64,000 nucleotides of DNA from the NCBI GenBank assembly GCA_019639255.1, contig JAHBSF010000001.1, positions 62,001-126,000 on the forward strand. Direction: 5' to 3'. The translations under genes were made by a program, and so were the position numbers. Position 1 is the first letter of the stretch. Every line of letters begins with the position of its first letter. Of the stretch, positions 44,679 through 53,507 are shown in pieces. Origin of the DNA: Acidobacteriota bacterium (GTDB lineage Bacteria > Acidobacteriota > Blastocatellia > RBC074). Below the pieces are notes generated by a model that did no database searches, was not told the origin of the DNA, and saw nothing but the letters and a program-made list of their open reading frames with translations.

Positions 44679-44804
44679 ATCGATCATTGATTTTCGGGCT
44701 TGGTTGGCCTATCCTACGCCCCATAAAGATTGGTCGGAAATCCCAATTCACAGACTCACATACGCGGCCGACCGCTAAAGATTTTGGCAACCTCAGACTG
44801 ACGG

Positions 44805-45563
44805 ATGGGACGGGAATACAAGAATCCGCCGATATACGAGGCCACTTGCGAATTCCGCTTTGTGCCGGGGAAGGCTTGGGACGTGTCCTTTCCCGATCAG
44901 GTGCAGCAGCGACTTGCCGCCGATTTTCCTAAGAAACAAACGGTTCAGGTCTTTGAAGCTTCTCTGACAATCTCTTCGAAAGCCGAGGATATTACGCTGG
45001 GGCAGCAGCCGGAACTGAAAAAAGCCAAGCGTCTGCAAGCACGAAGTGAGGATGGATCTTCACTAATGATAATTGATGCGGATTTGTTGGCGATAAGTCA
45101 TCTCACACCATACCCGGGATGGAAGCATGTGCTGCCTTTGATCGAACGGTCACTGGCGGCTTACCGGGAAGTAGCCGAACCGAAAGGTGTACACAGGATC
45201 GGGTTGCGATATATCAACCGGATCGAAATCCCGGGCAGTACAGTAAAGTTAGACGATTATTTCAAGTTTTTTCCATCCATCGACTGGCAGCTTTCTCCGG
45301 CATTCACCGGCTTTGCTGTGTTATTGCAATTTCCGTTTGATGATCGTGATTTTCTCAATCTACAGCTTGCCAGTCTCGGTTCGAAAGATGCCGAAGCGCT
45401 GGCCGTATTGCTTGATCTGGATTACTTTCTGGCGAAATCCGAAGGCGTGGCATTCGATCAATGGCTTGAATGGCTTGAGCAGGCTCATCAGCGCGTCGAA
45501 GAAGGATTCGAAGGCTGCATCAGAGATTCACTGAGGGAGCTTTTCGGGGAGGGGAAGAATTAG
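44805..45563 (+). CDS. TIGR04255-like protein, first gene of a candidate three-gene toxin-antitoxin or defence operon
   Basis: 252 aa. N-terminal EYKNPPIYEATCEFRF matches the opening pattern (PPIVEAVCEFRF) of the sporadically distributed TIGR04255 family. A conserved-looking core HRIGLRYINRIEIPG follows at about 128-142, and a C-terminal helical segment ends with LRELFGEGKN. No enzymatic motif is known for the family. Base composition is AT-richer than the chromosome. The next gene begins on the base after the stop codon, showing tight coupling. A cargo or defence role is inferred from island location and operon partners. Confidence 0.75.
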   Translation: MGREYKNPPIYEATCEFRFVPGKAWDVSFPDQVQQRLAADFPKKQTVQVFEASLTISSKAEDITLGQQPELKKAKRLQARSEDGSSLMIIDADLLAISHLTPYPGWKHVLPLIERSLAAYREVAEPKGVHRIGLRYINRIEIPGSTVKLDDYFKFFPSIDWQLSPAFTGFAVLLQFPFDDRDFLNLQLASLGSKDAEALAVLLDLDYFLAKSEGVAFDQWLEWLEQAHQRVEEGFEGCIRDSLRELFGEGKN

Positions 45564-45998
45564 ATGGCATATCCTGGTATCTATTCCGGCACGACGGGAA
45601 CGCCTCTTGCGTTTGTGATGCAAAATGAGCCTTCGCGTGAAAGGACCGTATCCAGTTCAAGTTTCCCAAATCCTGCACTGATTGAGCGGTTAAGTCTGGA
45701 CTATCAATTCAGGGATTATTCACAGGTGAGAGAGTTTCTACAAAAGAATCCGTTCCTGGTGAATGTGTTGCTCGAAGCGTTTTCGGAAATCAGGTCGCAC
45801 TTTGGCGGAAGCACACAGATTGCGCTTGAAGTTGTGACCGATCCGGAAGACGGGGATCAACAACTCTTCGCCTATATTCTGACGCCGCTCGCTGCGCGTG
45901 ACGCATTAGCCTTGCGGGATCGACTGGACGAAGAATGGTGGTTCTTAGCATTGGAGTGCACGGACGGTCAACTCATTATTGATCTGGAATTCATCTGA
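45564..45998 (+). CDS. Conserved-looking protein of unknown function, middle gene of the operon
   Basis: 144 aa. No signal peptide or membrane segment. The region YSQVREFLQKNPFLVNVLLEAFSEIRSHFGG, then QIALEVVTDPEDGDQQLFAYI and LDEEWWFLALE, resembles hypothetical proteins I recall beside HEPN-type genes in other bacteria, but I cannot name a family. The N-terminal 30 residues look disordered (SGTTGTPLAF). Starts directly after the TIGR04255-like stop and overlaps the HEPN-like start by one base (TGATG). A likely antitoxin or partner of the HEPN-like protein; this is inference. Confidence 0.65.
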   Translation: MAYPGIYSGTTGTPLAFVMQNEPSRERTVSSSSFPNPALIERLSLDYQFRDYSQVREFLQKNPFLVNVLLEAFSEIRSHFGGSTQIALEVVTDPEDGDQQLFAYILTPLAARDALALRDRLDEEWWFLALECTDGQLIIDLEFI

Positions 45999-46354
45999 TG
46001 GTCTTCGATTGGAAGGAATATTTTTCGCTCGCCGAAGAACTCAGTCAGCGATCGGATGAGGCGGCCCGGCGATCAGCAATCAGCCGGGCATATTACTCGG
46101 CTTTCAACGTCGCCCGCGCCCACGCCGAAAGTCAAGGGTGGCCAATCCAGACATCCCGGGATTCTCATAAAGTTGTCTGGGACGCCTTCAGGTCGAAAGG
46201 CTTCGGTGCAGTTCATCTAAACGGGAGCAGATTGAGGGACAAACGGAGGCAGGCGGACTACGAAGACAATATCAGCAGGCTTCCTGATCTCATGGACACG
46301 GCGCTTGAGGAGGCCCGTAAAGTGTTTTACTACCTCGGAACCATCAAACCCTGA
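45998..46354 (+). CDS. HEPN-domain-like protein
   Basis: 118 aa, predicted four-helix HEPN-type protein. The helix SAISRAYYSAFNVARAHA carries the SRAYYxxF signature of the family; FDWKEYFSLAEELSQRS opens the fold and LPDLMDTALEEARKVFYYLG closes it. The canonical RNase motif R-x4-6-H is not clearly present (RAH and RDSH occur), so activity is uncertain. HEPN proteins are frequent RNase toxins in toxin-antitoxin and phage-defence systems. Start overlaps the previous stop by one base. Converges on the zinc-ribbon gene 45 bp away. Confidence 0.7.
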   Translation: MVFDWKEYFSLAEELSQRSDEAARRSAISRAYYSAFNVARAHAESQGWPIQTSRDSHKVVWDAFRSKGFGAVHLNGSRLRDKRRQADYEDNISRLPDLMDTALEEARKVFYYLGTIKP

Positions 46355-46398
46355 CTGTGCTGCGCAGATCGCGAGTGCGCAAGGCCCGAGCCGTTCGT

Positions 46399-46692
46399 TC
46401 AGTCCCAGTCACAACACGCTTCGCCTCTGTTCATCTGCGCTCCACACTTCGGACACGGGCCGGGATGCTTCCAGCGCTCGACGGCGTGCTTCTTGCTTTT
46501 CGGGCAGCGGATCGGAATCTCCTGATGTTCCGGCGAATCGAAGCTCCTGAGAATGATTGTTGCATCGTAGAGTTTGCGGCAGGTCCGGCAAACGATGGTC
46601 GTCGTGTTGCAGATCATTCCGGCGTCATCATCTCCGGAGACGGCTGCCGTGTAGCCGCAGGCGGGGCATTCAAATTCGTAGGAAGTGCCCAT
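46399..46692 (-). CDS. Small zinc-ribbon protein at the end of the hsd operon
   Basis: 97 aa. Cys pairs CPACGY (about 9-12), CRTCRK (about 35-38) and CPKCGAQ (about 80-83) suggest one or two zinc ribbons; HPGPCPKCGAQMNRG is a rubredoxin-like knuckle. Its start codon immediately follows the hsdS stop on the same strand, so it is very likely translated with the restriction-modification operon. Function unknown; a modulator of the system or a DNA-binding accessory protein is conceivable. Confidence 0.65.
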   Translation of the reverse strand: MGTSYEFECPACGYTAAVSGDDDAGMICNTTTIVCRTCRKLYDATIILRSFDSPEHQEIPIRCPKSKKHAVERWKHPGPCPKCGAQMNRGEACCDWD

Positions 46693-47844
46693 TTACAGAT
46701 CCCCTTTGAACGCCTTGTCAAGAATCGATGGGAGCAGGGCTTCGAGTTCGGCGCTGGTTTCGGATCGAAGCCTTTTCATGGAGTCAACATGGTGTTTTAC
46801 CCGGCGTAGACGCTGCTGCACTTCCATCGGTGGAAGCGGCATTTTGAAGTTGAGAAAATCTGTCGGATTAAGGCGTCTCCTTCTGACATTCGTTCCTGTG
46901 CTTTCACCGGCCAGAATCGGCCAGACTGAAGGGGTACGAAAATAAACATCCAGCGTTTCGGGCAGAACGCGAATTTCATCGACTTCGAAGACCGGAAACT
47001 CTGTCGAAACTACAAGGCCGTCACATTCAGCCGGCACTATTCCAAGTGCTCCCTCCCAGGCCATCAGCTTCGGATATACGAAATCACCGACTTTCAAGGT
47101 TGTCAGACGTGGATAGGCAAACTCCATCCCCGATTTGCTCTGCCCGCTGAATACGCCACGGCCGAAGCAATAGACGCCGGCGAAGTGGTATGTCTCCCCT
47201 TGTTGGACGAAAACATCAGGTTCTTTGAGACGGACCAATTCTTTCATTGGGGTTGGAACTGAAGGCGTTAAGGCGTCGAAGATGATCGAGCGCAGCACAG
47301 CGTCGGAATCGGCCTCCGCTTGTTGCTGTAGGTTTTTTGCCTCTTCGATCTTGGCCGCCAGTTCTTCGATTCGTGACACGATCCGGCGCTGCTCGTCGAG
47401 TGGGGGGAGCGGGATTTTGGTTGCAAGAAATCGATCTTCTTTCAATCGAACCCGATTGGTTGTTCCTTCACTTGCTGCCCGGCAGAATGCGACGAAATCT
47501 GCGGTCATACTCAACCACCCAAGATACTCCGGGATTAATCGTGATGTATCAGGCGTGAAAACGGGAAAATCATTGCTGACTATCGCGCCATCTAAGGAGT
47601 CGGGTACGATGCCGATCGCACCATTGCGAGCATCGATTCTAGACATTATGAATTGATTTGCCCTGACGGAGATGCGGCGTGTTCCCGCGATTTCTGCGCC
47701 GCTCACCTGATCGCGCTGCACTACTCCTTTTCCCCAAAGCTTGACCGTTACCTGACGGTATTCGCCATTCGGATCAATATCGATCCACTCATTCGATTTG
47801 GAAAGCACATCGCCTAATGGCGTCATCACCCAATTTCGACTCAC
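46693..47844 (-). CDS. hsdS: Type I restriction-modification specificity subunit
   Basis: 383 aa. Two target-recognition domains, each followed by a coiled-coil spacer: the first ends with IPLPPLDEQRRIVSRIEELAAKIEEAK (about 145-175), the second with MPLPPMEVQQRLRRVKHHVDSMKRL near the C-terminus, giving the usual pseudo-symmetric HsdS layout. It sets the bipartite DNA target of the methylase and nuclease. Its start overlaps the hsdM stop by 4 nt. The target sequence cannot be read from protein sequence. Confidence 0.92.
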   Translation of the reverse strand: MSRNWVMTPLGDVLSKSNEWIDIDPNGEYRQVTVKLWGKGVVQRDQVSGAEIAGTRRISVRANQFIMSRIDARNGAIGIVPDSLDGAIVSNDFPVFTPDTSRLIPEYLGWLSMTADFVAFCRAASEGTTNRVRLKEDRFLATKIPLPPLDEQRRIVSRIEELAAKIEEAKNLQQQAEADSDAVLRSIIFDALTPSVPTPMKELVRLKEPDVFVQQGETYHFAGVYCFGRGVFSGQSKSGMEFAYPRLTTLKVGDFVYPKLMAWEGALGIVPAECDGLVVSTEFPVFEVDEIRVLPETLDVYFRTPSVWPILAGESTGTNVRRRRLNPTDFLNFKMPLPPMEVQQRLRRVKHHVDSMKRLRSETSAELEALLPSILDKAFKGDL

Positions 47845-49382
47845 TTGATGCTCCCGGCGAATACCTGCTTTATCTCGTTCATCAGTTCGATGATGCGATG
47901 CTCTTTGTTCAAAATGTCTTCGACAATTTGCTCGGGCGGCAAGTGCTCGAAATCCTGCTTCGCATTCGGATTTTTGATGTCCAGGTTATAACCATCACCA
48001 ATCACGTACTCGACGGGCACGCGCCACGCCTGGGTATTCTCTTCGCGATTCTTCCACCACGTCAGACAATCGGCGAACTCTTCGAACTGAATCGGCGCGG
48101 TCTTCGAATACTGTTTCCTGCCCTCAGGCAACGGCAATTCGTAATACCAGATCTCCCGCGTCGGCCCCGATCGATCGAAGAAAAGCAGATTCGTCGGAAT
48201 ACTCGTATAAGGCGCAAATACTCCGTTCGGCAATCTGACGATCGTGTGAAGATTGAACTCCCTGACCAGTTCCTCTTTGATCCGCGCGCAAACGCCATCG
48301 CCGAAAAGCGTCCCGTTCGGGACGACGACGCCCGCGCGCCCCGGATTCGGCGGTCGCCGGAGCTTCCGCATAATCAGTTGCAGAAACAGAAGCGCCGTTT
48401 CCGCCGTCTGTTTGTCTTCGGGAAAATTCGACAGGATGCCGCGTTCCTCTTCGCCGCCGAATGGCGGGTTGGTCAGGATCACGTCTACGCGCTCGCGGTC
48501 GCCGATCTCCCGCAACGGCAAACTCAGGCTGTTGCCCGGTGAAATCTGCGGCGATTCCAGACCGTGAAGAAGAAGGTTCATCTGCGCCAGCATAAACGGC
48601 AGCGATTTCGCCTCTCCGCCGACGATGCTTTGCCCCTGAAGGATTCTCCGATCCTCTACCGTGCGGCATTGCGGTTCGAGATGTCGGAAGGCTTCTACGA
48701 GAAAGCCGCCCGTTCCGCACGCCGGATCGAGCGCGGTTTCGCCGAGGCGCGGATCGAGCACTTCGACCATAAACCGGACGACGGCGCGCGTCGTGTAAAA
48801 CTCCCCGGAATCGCCGGCCGCGTCGCGCATCTCCTTGAGCATCGATTCGTAGAGATGACTCAGCGTGTGAATCTCTTCCGACGAAGTGAAATGAATCCCT
48901 TCGATCTTGTTGACGACATCGCGCAGCAGGTAGCCGTTGATCATCCGGTTGGCGATGCCCCTGAAGACCGTCGCGATCACGTCGCGCCGGTCGCCGCCTT
49001 CGTCCGCTCCCTGCAACCCGCGCAGGTAGGCAAACAATCCCGCTCCGCGCACGCCGTCGGGCCGCACCGCCTCGTCGTTGTTGACGAAGGCAATCAATTC
49101 ATCGCCCGTAATGCCGTCGGGTTTCGCCGCCCAATCGCGCCAGCGGTACGGCGATTCGATCGCTCGCCGAAAGTCTTTCCCGGCCAGCAGCGCTTTCTGC
49201 TCGCGGATCTGTTCCATGTCGTCGAGGAACTTGAGAAACATGATCCAGGTCAGCATCGGCAATCGGTCAAGGTCGCCGTTGAGCCCCTTGTCCTTCCTCA
49301 TGATGTCACGGGCCGACTTGATGATGCTGCCGAGTTGCTGTGCGGTGGTGAGCGGCGTCTGGGCCTTTTGTCGTTTCGCCAT
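47841..49382 (-). CDS. hsdM: Type I restriction-modification methylase subunit
   Basis: 513 aa N6-adenine DNA methyltransferase. N-terminal HsdM helical domain (about 10-140, LPMLTWIMFLKFLDDME), then the catalytic domain with AdoMet-binding ALDPACGTGGFL (motif I) and catalytic NPPFGGEEE (motif IV). Modifies host DNA at the site chosen by HsdS. 12 bp downstream of hsdR, and overlapping hsdS by 4 nt, so hsdR-hsdM-hsdS form one operon. Length usual for the family. Confidence 0.95.
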   Translation of the reverse strand: MAKRQKAQTPLTTAQQLGSIIKSARDIMRKDKGLNGDLDRLPMLTWIMFLKFLDDMEQIREQKALLAGKDFRRAIESPYRWRDWAAKPDGITGDELIAFVNNDEAVRPDGVRGAGLFAYLRGLQGADEGGDRRDVIATVFRGIANRMINGYLLRDVVNKIEGIHFTSSEEIHTLSHLYESMLKEMRDAAGDSGEFYTTRAVVRFMVEVLDPRLGETALDPACGTGGFLVEAFRHLEPQCRTVEDRRILQGQSIVGGEAKSLPFMLAQMNLLLHGLESPQISPGNSLSLPLREIGDRERVDVILTNPPFGGEEERGILSNFPEDKQTAETALLFLQLIMRKLRRPPNPGRAGVVVPNGTLFGDGVCARIKEELVREFNLHTIVRLPNGVFAPYTSIPTNLLFFDRSGPTREIWYYELPLPEGRKQYSKTAPIQFEEFADCLTWWKNREENTQAWRVPVEYVIGDGYNLDIKNPNAKQDFEHLPPEQIVEDILNKEHRIIELMNEIKQVFAGSIK

Positions 49383-49394
49383 GTAGTCAGTCGA

Positions 49395-51767
49395 TTATGC
49401 TGCGTAGAGTAGATTCTGGAGTTCAGAGACGGCGGCGCGCAGTTCCATCGCTCCGCCGAAGTATTTGGCGATCTCTATCACGTTGCCGTGTTCGGAGATC
49501 GGCGGGATTTCGAGCACATCAGGGATGACGAACTGCGCCGTTCCGTGCTCGGAGTATTTGTCGAGCAGTTGATCGAGGATCGCCCGCGCTTCCGGTCCGT
49601 AGCGATCGAAAAAATTCTTCGATTCGCGGCGAACCCGGTCCGCTCGTTCGCGGCGCGTCCGCAGCGGCGCATTGAAGGCGACGAAACAGAGCAGGTCGAA
49701 GGGGTCGGCGTCGGGCTGTTTGGTCGCCTCGGCCAGTTGTTCGAAGCTGATGCCCCGTTCTTCAAGCATGGCGATGATGCCCGCGCGCCCTTCCGCATCC
49801 GCCCAGCGCCGGCGCAGATCGGCGGCCGACGGATAGAGCGTCCTTACTTTCTCCGCCGTGTAGTCGGCGAAGGCGACGACGCGAAGCTGCTTGCCGTCGG
49901 CGTCGAGTTCATGAACGAGATGCGCGGCGATTTCTACTTTCCCGCCATCGACGTAAAACTTGCGCGGCGATCCTTCGTCGTCGTCCGTGATGCTTCCTTG
50001 TCCGGTGTTCAGGATTTCTTCGTCTTCGATCTCTTCTTCGGGGTGGTCGATGACCTGGGTTTCTGGGATTTCATTGCCCGTTTCGTCGATCTCTACCGTC
50101 GTGGCGAAAGCCGGGAAGCCGTCGAATTCGGGATCGGCGAAATGGCGCGTCGCGCTGCCGGTGTAATCAAGAATGTTGAAGAAGAGTTTGCCGTAATCGT
50201 CGCGCACCCGTGTTCCGCGCCCGATGATCTGTTTGAATTCGGTCATCGAGCCGATGCCGCGAACGAGCACGACATTCTTGACCATCGGCGCATCGACTCC
50301 GGTTGAGAGCAATTGCGAGGTTGTCAGGATGACCGGGGTCGCGCGTTCGAGTTCCTGAAAGTTCGACAGATGCCCGCGACCGATCTCGGCGTCGTTGGCC
50401 GTTACCCGGCAGGCGTAATCGGGATTCTTCTGCACCAGATCGGCGTTCAGGTTGTTCAACTGCCGGCGCATTTCGTCGGCGTGTTCCTGATCGACGCAGA
50501 AGACGATCGTCTTGTCGTAGCGGCCGTGTTTTTTCATGAACTCGGCTAGGTGGCGCGCGATCGCCTCGGTGCGGGCTCGAAGCGAAACGATCCGCTCGAA
50601 ATCCTTGGTCTGGTATACCTCATCGGGGATTTCGCGGCCGTACCGATCGAGCTGCCCCTTATCCGGCCGCCAGCCGGTCGAATCCCAGGTCGTCACAACC
50701 CGATGGACACGATAGGGAGCGAGGAAACCGTCTTCGATGCCTTGCTTCAGGCTGTATTGAAAGATCGGATTACCGAAGTACTCGTAGGTGTCGCGATTGT
50801 CTTCGCGCAGCGGCGTCGCGGTCATTCCCAATTGAAAGGCCGGCTCGAAGTAATCAAGGATCTCACGCCAGTTGCCGTCATCCCTGGCGCTTCCGCGATG
50901 GCACTCATCGACGATCACCAGATCAAAGAAGTCGCGCGGGTATTCGCGATAGAGACCGGGTCGGTTTTCGTCTTCGGCGAGCGCCTGATAGATGGCGAAG
51001 TACAGTTCGCGGCTTTTGACGGCGACGCCGTTTTCGATCTTGCAGCGGGCATCGCCGAACGGGGCAAAGATCTTGTCCTTCGGATCGTCGATCAGGATGT
51101 TGCGGTCGGCCAGATACAGAATCCGCGGCCGTTTGAATTCGCCGGTTCGGTTCCAGCGGGCGCTCCACAGCTTCCAGCAGATCTGGAAGGCGACGACGGT
51201 CTTTCCCGTCCCCGTCGCCATTGTCAGCAGAATGCGCTTGTGCCCCTTTAGAATAGATTGCACGGCGCGGTTGATGGCGATTTCCTGATAGTAGCGCGGG
51301 CTTTTCCCGGTGACGTGATTGAACGGAGTCAGCAACCGCTCGATCATCTGATCGCTGAGCCCTTCGGCCGCGGCGAGGCGCGCCCAGAGTTCTTCCGGTG
51401 AAGGGAAGCGGTCGATTTCGGATTCTTTGCCGGTAGTGTAGTCGAATTCGACGATGCCCTTGCCGTTGGTCGAGTAGGCGAACTTGAGGCCGAGGATTTC
51501 GGCGTAATCTTTTGCCTGCTGCAACCCGTCGCCTGGCGCTTTGAAGGCGGCTTTCGCTTCAACGACGGCGATCATGAAATCGCGCGTGTAGCGGAGCAGA
51601 TAATCGGCGCGTTTCTGTTTTTTTCGTTTCGCTCTGGTGCCGGCAATGACGATCCGGCCGTCGGTGAAGGTCTTCTGTTCGGTGAAAGAATGCGGTTCGC
51701 GGTTCCAGCCCGCTTCATCGAGTTTCGGCAGAACGTAGAGACGACAAGTATCGGCTTCGGTGATCAT
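49395..51767 (-). CDS. hsdR: Type I restriction-modification endonuclease/translocase subunit
   Basis: 790 aa, EcoEI-like (type IB-like) HsdR. N-terminal nuclease domain about 1-140 with RADYLLRY and VVEAKA (the D...ExK core), SF2 helicase with Walker A MATGTGKT (about 180-190) and DECHRGS box, helicase motif VI QIIGRGTRVRDD, and a C-terminal EcoEI_R_C-type domain from about 640. Cleaves unmodified DNA after ATP-driven translocation. First gene of the leftward operon; its promoter should lie in the right end of the island (51768-52063). Confidence 0.95.
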   Translation of the reverse strand: MITEADTCRLYVLPKLDEAGWNREPHSFTEQKTFTDGRIVIAGTRAKRKKQKRADYLLRYTRDFMIAVVEAKAAFKAPGDGLQQAKDYAEILGLKFAYSTNGKGIVEFDYTTGKESEIDRFPSPEELWARLAAAEGLSDQMIERLLTPFNHVTGKSPRYYQEIAINRAVQSILKGHKRILLTMATGTGKTVVAFQICWKLWSARWNRTGEFKRPRILYLADRNILIDDPKDKIFAPFGDARCKIENGVAVKSRELYFAIYQALAEDENRPGLYREYPRDFFDLVIVDECHRGSARDDGNWREILDYFEPAFQLGMTATPLREDNRDTYEYFGNPIFQYSLKQGIEDGFLAPYRVHRVVTTWDSTGWRPDKGQLDRYGREIPDEVYQTKDFERIVSLRARTEAIARHLAEFMKKHGRYDKTIVFCVDQEHADEMRRQLNNLNADLVQKNPDYACRVTANDAEIGRGHLSNFQELERATPVILTTSQLLSTGVDAPMVKNVVLVRGIGSMTEFKQIIGRGTRVRDDYGKLFFNILDYTGSATRHFADPEFDGFPAFATTVEIDETGNEIPETQVIDHPEEEIEDEEILNTGQGSITDDDEGSPRKFYVDGGKVEIAAHLVHELDADGKQLRVVAFADYTAEKVRTLYPSAADLRRRWADAEGRAGIIAMLEERGISFEQLAEATKQPDADPFDLLCFVAFNAPLRTRRERADRVRRESKNFFDRYGPEARAILDQLLDKYSEHGTAQFVIPDVLEIPPISEHGNVIEIAKYFGGAMELRAAVSELQNLLYAA

Positions 51768-52050
51768 CGCTGGAACTTGCCCGACAACCGGGTAAAGCGG
51801 TACGCTGAGATCGAACCGCGATCCATTGAAAGTGAATTGCTGAATTTGTGTTGCTCGCTGGGTAAGAGGATAATGGGCAGGCTTCGAGACTGCAAGAGAC
51901 TGCTTTCAGTAGAGGTCAAAAACGGGGACGCTACGGGGACGCGAAGTGATAAAAACGGGTACAAATCAGTACAAATGGAGGTTAAAAAGGTGATCGTCTA
52001 ACCCAAACTGACGTATCAACTTATCCTCACTCATACCAACCCGTGCCAAG

Positions 52051-52063
<13 letters not shown>
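51768..52063. other. Right-end non-coding region of the island
   Basis: About 296 bp with no convincing ORF. Holds the hsdR promoter region, the right 20-bp island-end repeat (51923-51942) and lies next to attR. Confidence 0.5.
51923..51942. repeat. Right copy of 20-bp island-end repeat
   Basis: Identical to 39129-39148: CGGGGACGC-TA-CGGGGACGC. Located 122 bp from attR. Confidence 0.7.
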
Positions 52064-52109
<46 letters not shown>

Positions 52110-52223
52110 CATTTTCCACACCGTACGCGGCCCGCTGAGATTGACTCCACGCTCCCGATGATTCTCGCGATGCTTATTACGCCGGTAATTTTCTAACCCC
52201 TGCAAAAGAGAGGGCCATGATTT

Positions 52224-53390
52224 GTGGATAGTGCTACTGTCCCGGATAAACCATCCTGGCTGGGTATTCGTTTTGATCGCAATGAACTCGCGGGCGCGTT
52301 TGGCGACCTCGGCACGGATTTGCCGCTGATAGTCGGAATGTCGCTGGCAGCGAAACTGGACGGCGCGAGCGTGCTGGTGATGTTCGGCGTAATGCAGATT
52401 CTGACTGCATTGCGCTACCGGATGCCGATGCCGGTGCAGCCGCTGAAGGCAATGGCGGCCATCGTCATTGCACAGAAACTCGGCGGCGAGGTGCTTTACG
52501 GTGCAGGGCTGGCCATTGGTTTGAGTATGCTCGTGCTGTCGCTTACGGGCTTGATAGACTCCCTGGCGCGCGTAATTCCGAAAAGCGTCATACGCGGCAT
52601 ACAGTTCGGACTGGGGCTGCAACTCGCGCTGCTGGCGCTGAGGGATTACGTCACAGCCGACGGCGTGCGCGGTTACTGGCTGGCCGCAGCGGCGTTTGTG
52701 CTGACGGTGTTTCTCATAGGCAACCGGCGCTTCCCGGCGGCGTTGTTCGTCGTCGCGCTGGGGCTGGTTTACGCCTTAATTTTCAAACTCGATCCGGGTT
52801 CGATTGTGCAGGGCGTAGGATTCAATCTGCCGCAGTTTCACTTGCCTGCCTGGAGCAATGTGCTGACGGGCTTTGTCGTGCTGGCGCTGCCGCAGATTCC
52901 GCTCTCGCTCGGCAATTCGGTGCTGGCTACGCGACAGGTCGCCGAAGACCTGTTTCCTGAAAAGCCGCTCTCGGTGCGCGGCATCGCCCTGACCTACTCG
53001 CTGATGAATCTGATCAATCCGTTTTTCGGGGGCATACCGACCTGTCACGGTTCGGGCGGAATGGCCGGGCATTATGCTTTCGGCGGACGCACGGGCGGGT
53101 CGGTAGTGATCTACGGTTTGATGTATCTTGTCCCTGGAATATTTTTCGGCGGCGTCTTTGATCAGGTTGCCGGCGTATTTCCCCTGCCGATCCTGGGCGT
53201 GCTGCTGTTATTTGAAGGGCTCGCGCTGCTGCTGCTGGTACGCGATGTCGCCGTATCAAAAACCGATTTTCCGGTTGTGTTGCTCGTCGGGTTGATAGCG
53301 AACGGATTGCCTTACGGTTATCTGATCGGCGTAGTAGTCGGAACCGCGCTTGCTCATTTGATTCGCAAAAGAGTTACGGGCCTGGCCTGA
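52224..53390 (+). CDS. MOT1-type molybdate/sulfate transporter
   Basis: 388 aa inner-membrane transporter with about ten hydrophobic helices. Family hallmarks: GAFGDLGTDLPLIVGM near residue 30, AMAAIVIAQ, and GGIPTCHGSGGMAGHYAFGGRTGGS at about 275-300, which match the MFS_MOT1 family of high-affinity molybdate (or sulfate) permeases. GTG 52224 is the start, with AGAGAGG about 9 nt upstream. First chromosomal gene right of the island, so in the uninserted chromosome it would follow tRNA-Glu. Confidence 0.88.
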   Translation: MDSATVPDKPSWLGIRFDRNELAGAFGDLGTDLPLIVGMSLAAKLDGASVLVMFGVMQILTALRYRMPMPVQPLKAMAAIVIAQKLGGEVLYGAGLAIGLSMLVLSLTGLIDSLARVIPKSVIRGIQFGLGLQLALLALRDYVTADGVRGYWLAAAAFVLTVFLIGNRRFPAALFVVALGLVYALIFKLDPGSIVQGVGFNLPQFHLPAWSNVLTGFVVLALPQIPLSLGNSVLATRQVAEDLFPEKPLSVRGIALTYSLMNLINPFFGGIPTCHGSGGMAGHYAFGGRTGGSVVIYGLMYLVPGIFFGGVFDQVAGVFPLPILGVLLLFEGLALLLLVRDVAVSKTDFPVVLLVGLIANGLPYGYLIGVVVGTALAHLIRKRVTGLA

Positions 53391-53507
53391 TTTGGCGCCG
53401 GTGTTCCAATATAACAAATGCAGCGCTTTCCGGGCTGCAATGAGCAACAGGGGATATTGCGCGAAACCGCCGGTTTGTACGACGCGGCGGAAAGGGGTAT
53501 CAGGGGA

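Noticed and set aside
44654-44932. 92-aa ORF between the terminase-like and TIGR04255-like genes
   Set aside because: Overlaps the start of a well-supported gene in another frame and has no recognisable content.
47817-51251. Several 200-280-aa plus-strand ORFs opposite hsdM and hsdR
   Set aside because: Antisense to strongly conserved motifs of the restriction-modification genes.
52224-53390. Transporter gene as island cargo
   Set aside because: Lies outside the right 46-bp repeat, so it belongs to the chromosome.
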